The notes beneath the pieces are model-generated. The model ran no database searches, was not told the origin of the DNA, and was given only the letters and a program-made list of their open reading frames with translations. A stretch of DNA of 5,232 bases from Gammaproteobacteria bacterium (GTDB taxonomy: Bacteria > Pseudomonadota > Gammaproteobacteria > Eutrophobiales > Eutrophobiaceae). The stretch covers positions 1-5,232 of the forward strand of contig QNEM01000153.1 in NCBI GenBank assembly GCA_003645215.1, written 5' to 3'. Positions 1-5,232 of the stretch are shown in pieces (position 1 is the first letter of the stretch; every line of letters starts with the position of its first letter). Both the position numbers and the translations under genes were made by a program.

Positions 1-114
1 CGCACCCTGGAAAACTGGGAACAGGGAAGACGACATCCAACTGGCCCAGCGCGTGCATTATTAAAGATAGTCGAGTCTGATCCTGAAGGGATGGTGAAAG
101 CGTTACACAGTTAA
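1..114 (+). CDS. C-terminal fragment of a NadS/HigA-like helix-turn-helix antitoxin or regulator (5' end outside window)
   Basis: Frame 1 is open from the window edge to a TAA at 112-114, giving 37 residues. They contain the stretch TLENWEQGRRHPTGPARALL, followed by KIVESDPE. From family knowledge this is the end of the XRE-type helix-turn-helix and the C-terminal helix of NadS/HigA-like regulators, where 'WEQGRR.PTGPARALL' is a strong signature. Such proteins usually bind DNA as antitoxin or autorepressor and are encoded next to a RelE/HigB-type toxin, which would lie left of the window and cannot be seen. The gene converges on psd, with 31 bases between the two stop codons. No clear terminator hairpin is visible between them. 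The family is fairly sure; whether it is part of a working toxin-antitoxin pair cannot be judged here. Confidence 0.8.
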   Translation, partial: RTLENWEQGRRHPTGPARALLKIVESDPEGMVKALHS

Positions 115-145
115 TGATATATATAGAATAAGATGCGATGAATGA

Positions 146-1018
146 TTAATCTATAACACTACCAATACCCTCACCCACGATAATAGTCTTCTCAGCCACA
201 ATCTCATCTGACCATTGCATGACATCTTTCGGAAACAGCAATATAACTGTAGATCCCATATTAAACCGACCCATTTCCTGACCTTGTTGTAATTGAACAT
301 CACCCTCTGAATATTGTTTATCGTCGATGACTCTGTCTTTAGCCGGGGTAATCTGACCTGCCCAGACGGTTTCCATACTGCCGACATTGAGCGCCCCGAC
401 CAGGACCATGGCCATTGGACCGATATCTGTATTGAAAATATTAATCACACGTTCGTTTCTTGCGAATACCGAGTCCACTACACGAACAGTATGTGAATTC
501 ACAGCGAATAATTTACCGGGCACATAAATCATTCGATTGAGCTGCCCTGATACAGGCATGTGAATTCTGTGATAGTCTTTCGGCGAAAGATAGAGTGTGG
601 CAAATGTACCGCCGGTAAACATTGTCACGAGATCATCTTCTACCAATAGATCTTTCAGGGTATAGGATTTACCTTTGGCCTGAATGATAGTGTCATTATC
701 TATGCCTCCTACCTGGCTAATGGCACCGTCTACCGGAGAAAGGATTGTCTTCTCATCTAATGATATTGGCCTTACCTCTGCTGAGAGTTCCCGGGTGAAG
801 AAGGTATTAAAACTGGAATAGCTTTCAGGATCTGGATTATTTGCCAGGCTCATGTCCACATCAAAAACACTGATGAATAATTTTATTAAAACATTTTTAA
901 ACCACGGTGTTTCACAGCGGGTGATACGGTACACCAGACTGCTAATGAAATGTTGTGGAATAAAATATTGTGGCAGAACTCTTAGTTTGTCTAACCAGCT
1001 TGCGGCTTTATTTTTCAT
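146..1018 (-). CDS. psd: Phosphatidylserine decarboxylase proenzyme
   Basis: The product converts phosphatidylserine to phosphatidylethanolamine at the cytoplasmic face of the inner membrane, the last step of PE synthesis. The 290-residue protein resembles the E. coli enzyme throughout, including YSSFNTFFTREL (67-78), SPVDGAISQ (94-102), LSPKDYHRIHMP (144-155), FARNERV (185-191), ETVWAGQITP (216-225) and GQEMGRFNMGST (246-257). Expected catalytic residues are present: Asp97, His150 and His153, and Ser256. By family knowledge the proenzyme cuts itself before Ser256, leaving a beta chain of about 255 residues and a 35-residue alpha chain with an N-terminal pyruvoyl group. The usual LGST motif reads MGST here. 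It lacks the long acidic C-terminal tail of the E. coli enzyme (322 residues), which is common outside enterics. ATG at 1018-1016 is 21 bases after the copper-chaperone stop on the same strand. No good Shine-Dalgarno precedes it, so translation may depend on the upstream gene. Confidence 0.97.
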   Translation of the reverse strand: MKNKAASWLDKLRVLPQYFIPQHFISSLVYRITRCETPWFKNVLIKLFISVFDVDMSLANNPDPESYSSFNTFFTRELSAEVRPISLDEKTILSPVDGAISQVGGIDNDTIIQAKGKSYTLKDLLVEDDLVTMFTGGTFATLYLSPKDYHRIHMPVSGQLNRMIYVPGKLFAVNSHTVRVVDSVFARNERVINIFNTDIGPMAMVLVGALNVGSMETVWAGQITPAKDRVIDDKQYSEGDVQLQQGQEMGRFNMGSTVILLFPKDVMQWSDEIVAEKTIIVGEGIGSVID

Positions 1019-1039
1019 AAAATAATAAACAAGTAGATA

Positions 1040-1510
1040 TTAATGATGGTTATGATGTTGATGTGCATTATTTGAATCAGATTTCTTCACTATTGCATCA
1101 AACTCATGCGTATCACCACTATCGAAATTCAGTTTGATTGAGGTGCTTTTCCCTTCACGCATGGGCACTGTATTGTTAAATAACATCAAATGATAACTTC
1201 CTGGTTTGAAGGTGAATGTCGTATTTGGGGCAATAACAATTTCATCCTGTTGTTGCATTCTCGCTATGCCATCTTTTGTCGTGCTCAGATGAAATTCAAT
1301 GCGCTCAAATTCGCTACTTTCTGCAGAGATAAGGATCAGGGCTTTATCTGATGTATTTTCAATCTGCAGATACCCTGCCATTACCTTTATGGCAGGTGGT
1401 GCTTCACGGAGCCATGCATTATGTATTGTAATATGTTCACCTGCAGAAGCCTGGTTCAGGGAAAATAGAACGAGAAAAAATGATGTAATGATTAAATTGC
1501 GTGACTTCAT
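1040..1510 (-). CDS. Periplasmic copper chaperone, PCuAC family (DUF461)
   Basis: This 156-residue secreted protein is expected to bind Cu(I) in the periplasm and, by family knowledge, to help deliver copper to the CuA/CuB sites of cytochrome oxidase. Residues 1-23 form a signal peptide: Lys2/Arg4, a hydrophobic core at about 6-18, and an ASA cleavage site before Gly24. The copper-site pattern is exact: His74, ten residues, Met85, twenty-one residues, His107-x-Met109 (in PGSYHLML). Other family features are NAWLREAPP (31-39) and a GYLQIEN strand (46-52). The C-terminus is a His-rich tail (HQHHNHH, 150-156), an added metal-binding stretch seen in some relatives. An in-frame TAG four codons upstream fixes ATG at 1510-1508 as the only sensible start. 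No Shine-Dalgarno is evident. It is the first gene of a likely two-gene unit with psd; no copper-oxidase gene lies nearby in the window. Confidence 0.94.
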   Translation of the reverse strand: MKSRNLIITSFFLVLFSLNQASAGEHITIHNAWLREAPPAIKVMAGYLQIENTSDKALILISAESSEFERIEFHLSTTKDGIARMQQQDEIVIAPNTTFTFKPGSYHLMLFNNTVPMREGKSTSIKLNFDSGDTHEFDAIVKKSDSNNAHQHHNHH

Positions 1511-1539
1511 TTGTGTGATCTATGACTGCTTTAATGATT

Positions 1540-1567
1540 AGTGTAGGTATTTCTGTGCTGATGTCAT
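1540..1567 (-). promoter_or_regulatory. Candidate sigma70 promoter for the copper chaperone-psd unit
   Basis: Read leftward, ATGACA (1567-1562, five of six matches to TTGACA) is followed after 16 bases by TACACT (1545-1540, four of six matches to TATAAT). Transcription would start near 1533, leaving a leader of about 23 bases before the chaperone ATG. The -35 box lies mostly within the terminal ATGAC of the palindromic repeat. This is inferred from sequence pattern alone. Confidence 0.4.
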
Positions 1568-1653
1568 TCCTGCGAAAGCAGGAATCCAGTAAGACAAAGT
1601 CCGCCTTCAGCGGAACACTATTCGACTGGATACCGGGTCACACCCGGTATGAC
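1563..1653. repeat. Palindromic MITE-like repeat, copy 1
   Basis: A 91-base element starting GTCAT (1563-1567) and ending ATGAC (1649-1653), which pair. Inside are a left hairpin with an 8-bp stem and GAAA loop (1566-1573 with 1578-1585), an inner stem TCCAGT/ACTGGA (1585-1590 with 1625-1630), and a right hairpin with a 7-bp stem and 5-base loop (1631-1637 with 1643-1649). A small central hairpin TCCGC/GCGGA (1600-1604 with 1610-1614) sits in the middle. Each end is thus a unit of about 28 bases, itself palindromic, arranged as an inverted repeat. Similar GTCATTCC...GGAATCCAG repeats are common in proteobacterial intergenic regions. No target-site duplication is visible in the flanks. A diverged second copy is at 5147-5228 in the same orientation. 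Confidence 0.85.
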
Positions 1654-1674
1654 GTTATTCTTCTTTCTTTTGGG

Positions 1675-1680
1675 TATAAT
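1675..1680 (+). promoter_or_regulatory. Consensus -10 box of a candidate promoter for the antiporter operon
   Basis: A perfect TATAAT, preceded by TGGG, faces the antiporter genes. No good -35 is found at 16-18 bases; the nearest TTGACA-like match, ATGACG at 1649-1654 in the repeat end, is 20 bases away, which is long. Transcription would start near 1687 and give a leader of about 120 bases before mrpC. The -10 is clear; that it is an active promoter is an inference. Confidence 0.45.
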
Positions 1681-1692
1681 ACACGCTGAGAC

Positions 1693-1725
1693 GAAATCAG
1701 ACATGCACGGATTTCATGTCTTTTT
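1693..1725 (+). promoter_or_regulatory. Leader segment with two mutually exclusive hairpins, one terminator-like
   Basis: Hairpin A pairs GAAATC (1693-1698) with GATTTC (1710-1715). Hairpin B pairs AGACATG (1699-1705) with CATGTCT (1715-1721), with a 9-base loop, and runs into five T (1721-1725). The two interleave, so they cannot form together. This resembles an antiterminator/terminator arrangement, but the stems are short and A+T-rich. It matches no riboswitch I recognise. Confidence 0.35.
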
Positions 1726-1734
1726 CGAGAATGC

Positions 1735-1766
1735 AGACCCCGCAAATGGCGGGGTTTCGCTTGTTT
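1735..1766 (+). terminator. Candidate rho-independent terminator or leader hairpin before mrpC
   Basis: A strong G+C-rich hairpin: ACCCCGC (1737-1743) pairs with GCGGGGT (1749-1755) around the loop AAATG, and can extend by a G-U and an A-T pair to 1735/1757. It is followed by TTTCGCTTGTTT, a broken T-run. It could end a short transcript from the -10 box at 1675-1680, acting as an attenuator or the end of a small RNA, or simply shape the mrpC leader. The hairpin is certain; terminator activity is not. Confidence 0.45.
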
Positions 1767-1797
1767 AGAAGTGCCGGTGAGACATTAATACGCATTC

Positions 1798-1801
1798 AGG
1801 A
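1798..1801 (+). promoter_or_regulatory. Shine-Dalgarno of mrpC
   Basis: AGGA lies nine bases before the ATG at 1811 and supports that start. Confidence 0.65.
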
Positions 1802-1810
1802 CTGTTTTAG

Positions 1811-2164
1811 ATGGAAAACTTGTTAGGACTTTATAATTACTGGGTTGCCATTGCGCTGATGATGATGGGGTTTTACATTGTTATCGCTAATGGAAATTTA
1901 ATTAGAAAGATTATCGGCCTGAATATCTTCCAGGTATCCGTATTTATTCTATTCATATCAATGGGTTACCTCACAGGTGGCACAGCCCCTATCTATTCAG
2001 AGGCCTACACCCAATATTCAGCACCATTGCCTCACGTCCTGATTTTGACCGCCATTGTCGTCGGTATCGCCACCACCGCACTTGGCCTGGCGTTGACCGT
2101 ACGTATCTATAAGGCCTACGGCAGCATTGACGAGAGTGAGATCAGCGAGATGGACCAGGATTAA
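1811..2164 (+). CDS. mrpC: Mrp/Mnh-type cation/proton antiporter subunit C (NuoK-like)
   Basis: A 117-residue inner-membrane protein, the usual size for MrpC, with three predicted membrane helices at about 10-27, 33-55 and 73-97. The family hallmark before and into helix 3 (typically NPLPQALVLTAIV) reads APLPHVLILTAIVVG at 71-85, with His75 where Gln is usual. MrpC is homologous to complex I subunit NuoK and helps assemble the multi-subunit antiporter that exchanges Na+ or other monovalent cations for H+. The C-terminal tail (105-117) is acidic. It is the first gene of the operon: mrpD begins 13 bases after its TAA. NuoK itself is an alternative, but neighbouring mrpD and the APLP motif favour MrpC. 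mrpE, F, G and B do not precede it in this window. Confidence 0.93.
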   Translation: MENLLGLYNYWVAIALMMMGFYIVIANGNLIRKIIGLNIFQVSVFILFISMGYLTGGTAPIYSEAYTQYSAPLPHVLILTAIVVGIATTALGLALTVRIYKAYGSIDESEISEMDQD

Positions 2165-2177
2165 TGGGCATATATTT

Positions 2178-3674
2178 GTGATTTCACAGCATTTACCCGT
2201 ATTACAGGTTGTTGTTCCCTTGTTATTCGCACCGATTTGCGTGTTATTGCGCAGACATAATCTGGTCTGGGGTGTTGTTTTACTGAGCTGTTGGGCAAGT
2301 TTTGTCATAGCCACGCTTCTGCTACAACAGGTGCTGACCGGCGGTGAGATTATTTATGCTATTGGTGGATGGGAAGCCCCCTGGGGTATTGAATATCGTG
2401 TAGATATTCTCAACAGCTTTGTCTTATTAATCATTACCGGGATTGCATCTATTGTGATTACCTTCGCGCGTGAAAGTGTGCACAAGGAAATCTCGGAAGA
2501 CCGAATCTATCTTTTTTATACTGCTTTTCTGCTGCATTTAACCGGTCTATGTGGCGTCGTCATCACCGGCGATGCCTTTAACATATTCGTCTTTGTCGAG
2601 ATTGCCTCATTGTCTTCCTATGCAATGATTAGTGCAGGGCGAGACAGGCGGGCATTACTGGCTGCCTTTCGCTATTTGATACTGGGTACGGTAGGAGCGA
2701 CATTCATCCTTATTGGTATTGGTCTCATGTATGTCATGACCGGGACATTGAATATCGCTGATATGGCGGATCGTATTCGAGATGTGCAGGATACACGTAC
2801 CATTGTGTCTGCATTTGCCTTTTTTACTGTTGGTGTCTGCATCAAGTTTGGTTTGTTCCCTTTGCATTACTGGTTACCCAATGCCTATACCTATGCGCCC
2901 TCAATAGTTTCTGCGTTCCTGTCAGGGACCACCAGTAAGGTATTTATTTATGTCCTGCTCAGATTCCTGTTTACGATATTCGGTGCAGAATATGCCTTTG
3001 ATACCATGCATCTGGATATTATTTTGATGGTGGCAGCATTGTTGGCAATCTTCAGCGGTTCTATTGCGGCGATATATCAGGACAATATTAAAAAAATGCT
3101 GGCCTATTCCAGTATTGCCCAGATTGGTTACATGGTTCTGGGTATCAGCCTGGTTTCTGTGACCGGGCTGATGGCCAGCATATTACATCTATTCAACCAT
3201 GCCTTGATCAAGACAGCTTTGTTTATGTCTGTTGCCTGTTTCTTTTTCCGTTTTGATTCAGTCTCATTGAAGGACCTGAAAGGCGTCGGCAGACAAATGC
3301 CATGGACGACTATGGCATTTGTGATTGGCGGACTCAGTTTGATCGGTATACCAATGACTGTGGGATTTATCAGTAAATGGTACTTAATCGTAGCTGCCCT
3401 GGAGAAAGACTGGTGGTGGATGGCCGCGTTAATTTTATTAGGCTCAATCCTGGCCGTAGTTTATATATGGAAGGTTATTGAGGTTATCTATTTTCAGAGT
3501 ACTGAGGCTGACTCTCAACCCGTGACCGAGGCAGTAAAATTCCAAGAAGCTCCATTATCTATGTTGATTCCGGTATGGGTGATTATTTTCGCGAATATTT
3601 ATTTTGGTGTGAATGCATCATGGGTCACGGATATTTCTCAACAGGCAGCTGTTTATCTGATGGGAGGTCAATAA
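2178..3674 (+). CDS. mrpD: Mrp/Mnh-type cation/proton antiporter subunit D (NuoM/NuoN-like)
   Basis: A 498-residue membrane protein with about 14 helices, homologous to the proton-channel subunits of complex I. Expected channel residues (numbered from the chosen start) are Glu141 in FVEIASLSSYAM, Lys223 in CIKFGLFPLHYWLPNAY (with His230), Lys254 in TTSKVFIYVLLR, Lys305/306 in NIKKMLAYSSIAQIGYM, His337/His341/Lys345 in LHLFNHALIKTALF, and Lys400 in FISKWYL. I chose GTG at 2178, 13 bases after the mrpC stop, because it gives the family-typical beginning MISQHLPVLQVVVPLL. An in-frame ATG at 2127 would add 17 mostly polar, Arg-rich residues overlapping mrpC in another frame. The Shine-Dalgarno is weak: GGG at 2166-2168, or AGGA at 2157-2160, which is farther away. 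Translation may be coupled to mrpC. Hydrogenase-linked or complex I homologues are alternatives, but the pairing with MrpC supports an antiporter. Confidence 0.93.
   Translation: MISQHLPVLQVVVPLLFAPICVLLRRHNLVWGVVLLSCWASFVIATLLLQQVLTGGEIIYAIGGWEAPWGIEYRVDILNSFVLLIITGIASIVITFARESVHKEISEDRIYLFYTAFLLHLTGLCGVVITGDAFNIFVFVEIASLSSYAMISAGRDRRALLAAFRYLILGTVGATFILIGIGLMYVMTGTLNIADMADRIRDVQDTRTIVSAFAFFTVGVCIKFGLFPLHYWLPNAYTYAPSIVSAFLSGTTSKVFIYVLLRFLFTIFGAEYAFDTMHLDIILMVAALLAIFSGSIAAIYQDNIKKMLAYSSIAQIGYMVLGISLVSVTGLMASILHLFNHALIKTALFMSVACFFFRFDSVSLKDLKGVGRQMPWTTMAFVIGGLSLIGIPMTVGFISKWYLIVAALEKDWWWMAALILLGSILAVVYIWKVIEVIYFQSTEADSQPVTEAVKFQEAPLSMLIPVWVIIFANIYFGVNASWVTDISQQAAVYLMGGQ
3662..3668 (+). promoter_or_regulatory. 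Strong Shine-Dalgarno of the second D-type subunit
   Basis: GGGAGGT lies within the last codons of mrpD, ten bases before the ATG at 3679. It fixes that start and suggests translational coupling, since only four bases separate the mrpD stop from this start. Confidence 0.75.
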
Positions 3675-3678
3675 GTCG

Positions 3679-5136
3679 ATGCTGATTGAAGCTGCGATTC
3701 TTATTCCTGCCATTGGTGCTGTATTAATCGCATTAACAGGTCGTCAACCAAACCTGCGTGAAGCAATAACATTAGTGTCAGCAGTCAGTATGTTCATAGT
3801 TGTATGTCAGATATATCTGGCCCTGGAGACAGGAGATGCGCTTGCAATTGAAATACTGGAAGTCGTGCCAGGTTTGTCTTTGGCCTTTGCAGTTGAACCG
3901 CTGGGTATGTTGTTTGCCCTGGTCGCCAGTTTTTTGTGGATCGTTACGTCAATTTATTCCATCGGCTATATGCGCGGCCATCATGAACAGAATCAAACAC
4001 GTTTCTATGTCTGTTTTGCCCTGGCACTGTCATCTGTCATGGGGCTTACCTTCAGCGCCAATATGTTTACACTGTTTATTTTTTACGAATTAATAACATT
4101 GGTAACCTACCCGTTAGTAACGCACAGTGGAACAGATGAAGCAAAACGTTCCGGTCGTGTTTATCTTGGCGTCTTGTTAGGGACATCAATTGGATTGCAA
4201 TTGTTGGCAATCATCTGGACATGGACCATTACCGGCACGCTGGATTTTACCGAGGGCGGTATCCTTGCGGGCAAAACAACGGACATTGTGATCGCCATAC
4301 TCTTCGCACTTTATGTGTTTGGTATTGGTAAAGCAGCGCTCATGCCTTTTCATCGCTGGTTACCGGCGGCCATGGTCGCACCTACGCCTGTCAGTGCATT
4401 GTTACATGCCGTTGCCGTGGTCAAGGCAGGTGTATTTACCGTACTAAAAGTCACTGTGTATATATTTGGTATTGATCTATTGGCAACCACAGGTTCAAGT
4501 GAATGGTTGATATATGTGGCTTCGGCGACGATTCTTATTGCCTCCATCATTGCCATGAGCAAGGACAATCTCAAGGCAAGACTGGCTTATTCTACCGTCA
4601 GCCAACTGGCCTATATAGTGTTGGGTGCCATGTTGGCAAGTACGATGGGCATCATCGGTAGTGGTATGCACATCGCCATGCATGCATTTGGAAAGATTAC
4701 TTTGTTCTTCTGTGCAGGGGCGATTATGGTGGCTAGTCACAAAACCGAGATCAGCCAGATGCGTGGCCTCGGGAGAACCATGCCATTCACCATGATGGCA
4801 TTTTTGATCGGCAGCATGAGTATTATTGGATTACCACCGACGGGAGGCATGTGGAGTAAATGGTTTCTGGTGATGGGAACATTGGAGGCTGAATATTATA
4901 TTCCGTTATTGGTATTGCTTATCAGCTCCCTGTTGAACGTGGCTTATCTGTTACCCATTGCCGTACGCGGCTTTTTCAGTGAACCTGATGACATGTCACC
5001 TGAAAACAGGGCACAAGGGATCAAAGAGGCACCGTTACCCTGTTTGATTGCAATAGCAATTACCAGCCTCGGATGTATTGCTCTGTTCTTCTACCCGGAA
5101 CCTGTGTACGAATTAATGAAGTCGATAGTGAATTGA
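3679..5136 (+). CDS. Second proton-channel subunit of the Mrp-type antiporter (MrpD/NuoL/MrpA-N-like)
   Basis: A 485-residue membrane protein with about 14 helices of the complex I proton-channel family, clearly a paralogue of the preceding MrpD but distinct from it. Channel residues seen are Glu137 in FYELITLVTYP, Lys218 in GIGKAALMPFHRWLP (with His225), His243 and Lys249 in APTPVSALLHAVAVVKAG, Lys299 in DNLKARLAYSTVSQLAY, His331/His335/Lys339 in MHIAMHAFGKITLFF, and Lys394 in MWSKWFL. The PTPVSALLHA...VKAG stretch is typical of NuoL and the MrpA N-terminal domain. The protein lacks the long C-terminal extension of full MrpA (usually over 750 residues), so it stands as a separate channel subunit, and I give no gene symbol. 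ATG at 3679 has a strong Shine-Dalgarno and follows the mrpD stop by four bases. It likely pumps or passes H+ in exchange for Na+ with MrpC and MrpD. The TGA at 5134-5136 is followed ten bases later by a palindromic repeat. Confidence 0.9.
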   Translation: MLIEAAILIPAIGAVLIALTGRQPNLREAITLVSAVSMFIVVCQIYLALETGDALAIEILEVVPGLSLAFAVEPLGMLFALVASFLWIVTSIYSIGYMRGHHEQNQTRFYVCFALALSSVMGLTFSANMFTLFIFYELITLVTYPLVTHSGTDEAKRSGRVYLGVLLGTSIGLQLLAIIWTWTITGTLDFTEGGILAGKTTDIVIAILFALYVFGIGKAALMPFHRWLPAAMVAPTPVSALLHAVAVVKAGVFTVLKVTVYIFGIDLLATTGSSEWLIYVASATILIASIIAMSKDNLKARLAYSTVSQLAYIVLGAMLASTMGIIGSGMHIAMHAFGKITLFFCAGAIMVASHKTEISQMRGLGRTMPFTMMAFLIGSMSIIGLPPTGGMWSKWFLVMGTLEAEYYIPLLVLLISSLLNVAYLLPIAVRGFFSEPDDMSPENRAQGIKEAPLPCLIAIAITSLGCIALFFYPEPVYELMKSIVN

Positions 5137-5146
5137 ATGAAATTAA

Positions 5147-5228
5147 CGTCATGCTGGTGAATACCAGCATCCAGTCGAAACAATAAACACCTTATACTGA
5201 CTGGATACTGGCATGCGCCAGTATGACG
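5147..5228. repeat. Palindromic MITE-like repeat, copy 2
   Basis: An 82-base element with paired ends CGTCAT (5147-5152) and ATGACG (5223-5228). The left hairpin has an 8-bp stem and GAAT loop (5151-5158 with 5163-5170). The inner stem TCCAGTC/GACTGGA pairs 5170-5176 with 5199-5205. The right hairpin has a 7-bp stem and ATGC loop (5206-5212 with 5217-5223). It has the same orientation and architecture as the copy at 1563-1653, but several stem positions differ with pairing kept, and it lacks the central small hairpin. It starts ten bases after the last antiporter stop codon and could protect or punctuate the transcript end. There is no T-run after it, so it is not a classic terminator. Confidence 0.85.
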
Positions 5229-5232
5229 AAGC

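Noticed and set aside
115..145. Bidirectional terminator between the regulator fragment and psd.
   Set aside because: The only inverted match is TTAAT/ATTAA around the two stop codons, too short and A+T-rich to support.
151..496. Short open frames on both strands inside psd.
   Set aside because: They overlap the conserved psd coding frame and show no family similarity.
1299..1541. Forward-strand open frame opposite the copper chaperone.
   Set aside because: Antisense to a gene with an exact copper motif and signal peptide; its translation resembles no known protein.
1563..1653. CRISPR array or attachment site as an explanation of the repeated palindromes.
   Set aside because: There are no regular direct repeats with spacers, only an inverted-repeat element with a diverged second copy 3.5 kb away; no integrase or tRNA is nearby.
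1703..1768. A 21-codon reading frame in the antiporter leader that could be a leader peptide.
   Set aside because: It has no Shine-Dalgarno, no run of a regulatory amino acid, and overlaps the hairpins that explain its sequence.
1716..1826. A 36-codon reading frame overlapping the mrpC start.
   Set aside because: No ribosome-binding site is seen, the composition is not protein-family-like, and it overlaps the well-supported mrpC start.
2127..2177. Upstream in-frame ATG that would extend mrpD by 17 residues.
   Set aside because: The added residues are Arg-rich and overlap mrpC; the GTG at 2178 gives the family-typical N-terminus right after the mrpC stop.
2018..2314. Reverse-strand open frame across the mrpC/mrpD junction.
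   Set aside because: It is the antisense shadow of two well-supported membrane-protein genes; the translation has no recognisable domain.
4350..4740. Two overlapping reverse-strand open frames inside the second channel-subunit gene.
   Set aside because: Antisense shadows with low-complexity His/Thr-rich translations and no start signals.
5137..5160. ATG just after the last TGA, as a possible start of a further operon gene.
   Set aside because: It runs only seven codons before a stop inside the repeat, so there is no gene in this frame.

Overview
This is a chromosomal stretch that looks gammaproteobacterial. The phosphatidylserine decarboxylase resembles the E. coli type, the copper chaperone is of the periplasmic PCuAC type, the first gene ends like a NadS/HigA-type regulator, and the antiporter proteins match proteobacterial Mrp-type subunits. 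The genus cannot be named from the sequence alone.

Layout from left to right. Bases 1-114 (+) are the last 37 codons of a helix-turn-helix antitoxin-like regulator. Converging on it from the other strand is a two-gene unit read right to left: a PCuAC-type copper chaperone (1510-1040), then phosphatidylserine decarboxylase, psd (1018-146), with 21 bases between them. A 300-base divergent intergenic region (1511-1810) has no convincing gene but is full of signals. It holds a 91-base palindrome-rich repeat, a candidate leftward promoter whose -35 box lies in the end of that repeat, a rightward consensus -10 box, and a leader with two hairpin regions. Rightward from 1811 is a tight three-gene operon for membrane subunits of a Mrp/Mnh-type cation/proton antiporter: MrpC (NuoK-like), MrpD (NuoM/N-like), and a second, distinct NuoL/MrpA-N-like subunit. 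A second copy of the palindromic repeat (5147-5228) starts ten bases after the last stop codon and reaches almost to the window edge.

How the genes work together. The antiporter subunits should form part of an inner-membrane complex that exchanges Na+ (or K+/Li+) for protons, serving pH and sodium homeostasis. Only C, D and a second D/A-like subunit are visible; the A C-terminal domain, B, E, F and G are not upstream and could lie only to the right of the window. The chaperone is expected to carry Cu(I) in the periplasm, classically to cytochrome oxidase, and Psd makes phosphatidylethanolamine at the inner membrane. Their link appears to be shared transcription rather than a shared pathway.

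The gene content is mostly ordinary. The most interesting signals are non-coding. The two repeat copies differ in sequence, yet six paired positions change on both sides so that base-pairing is kept. The mrpC leader can fold into two mutually exclusive hairpins, one with a U-run.
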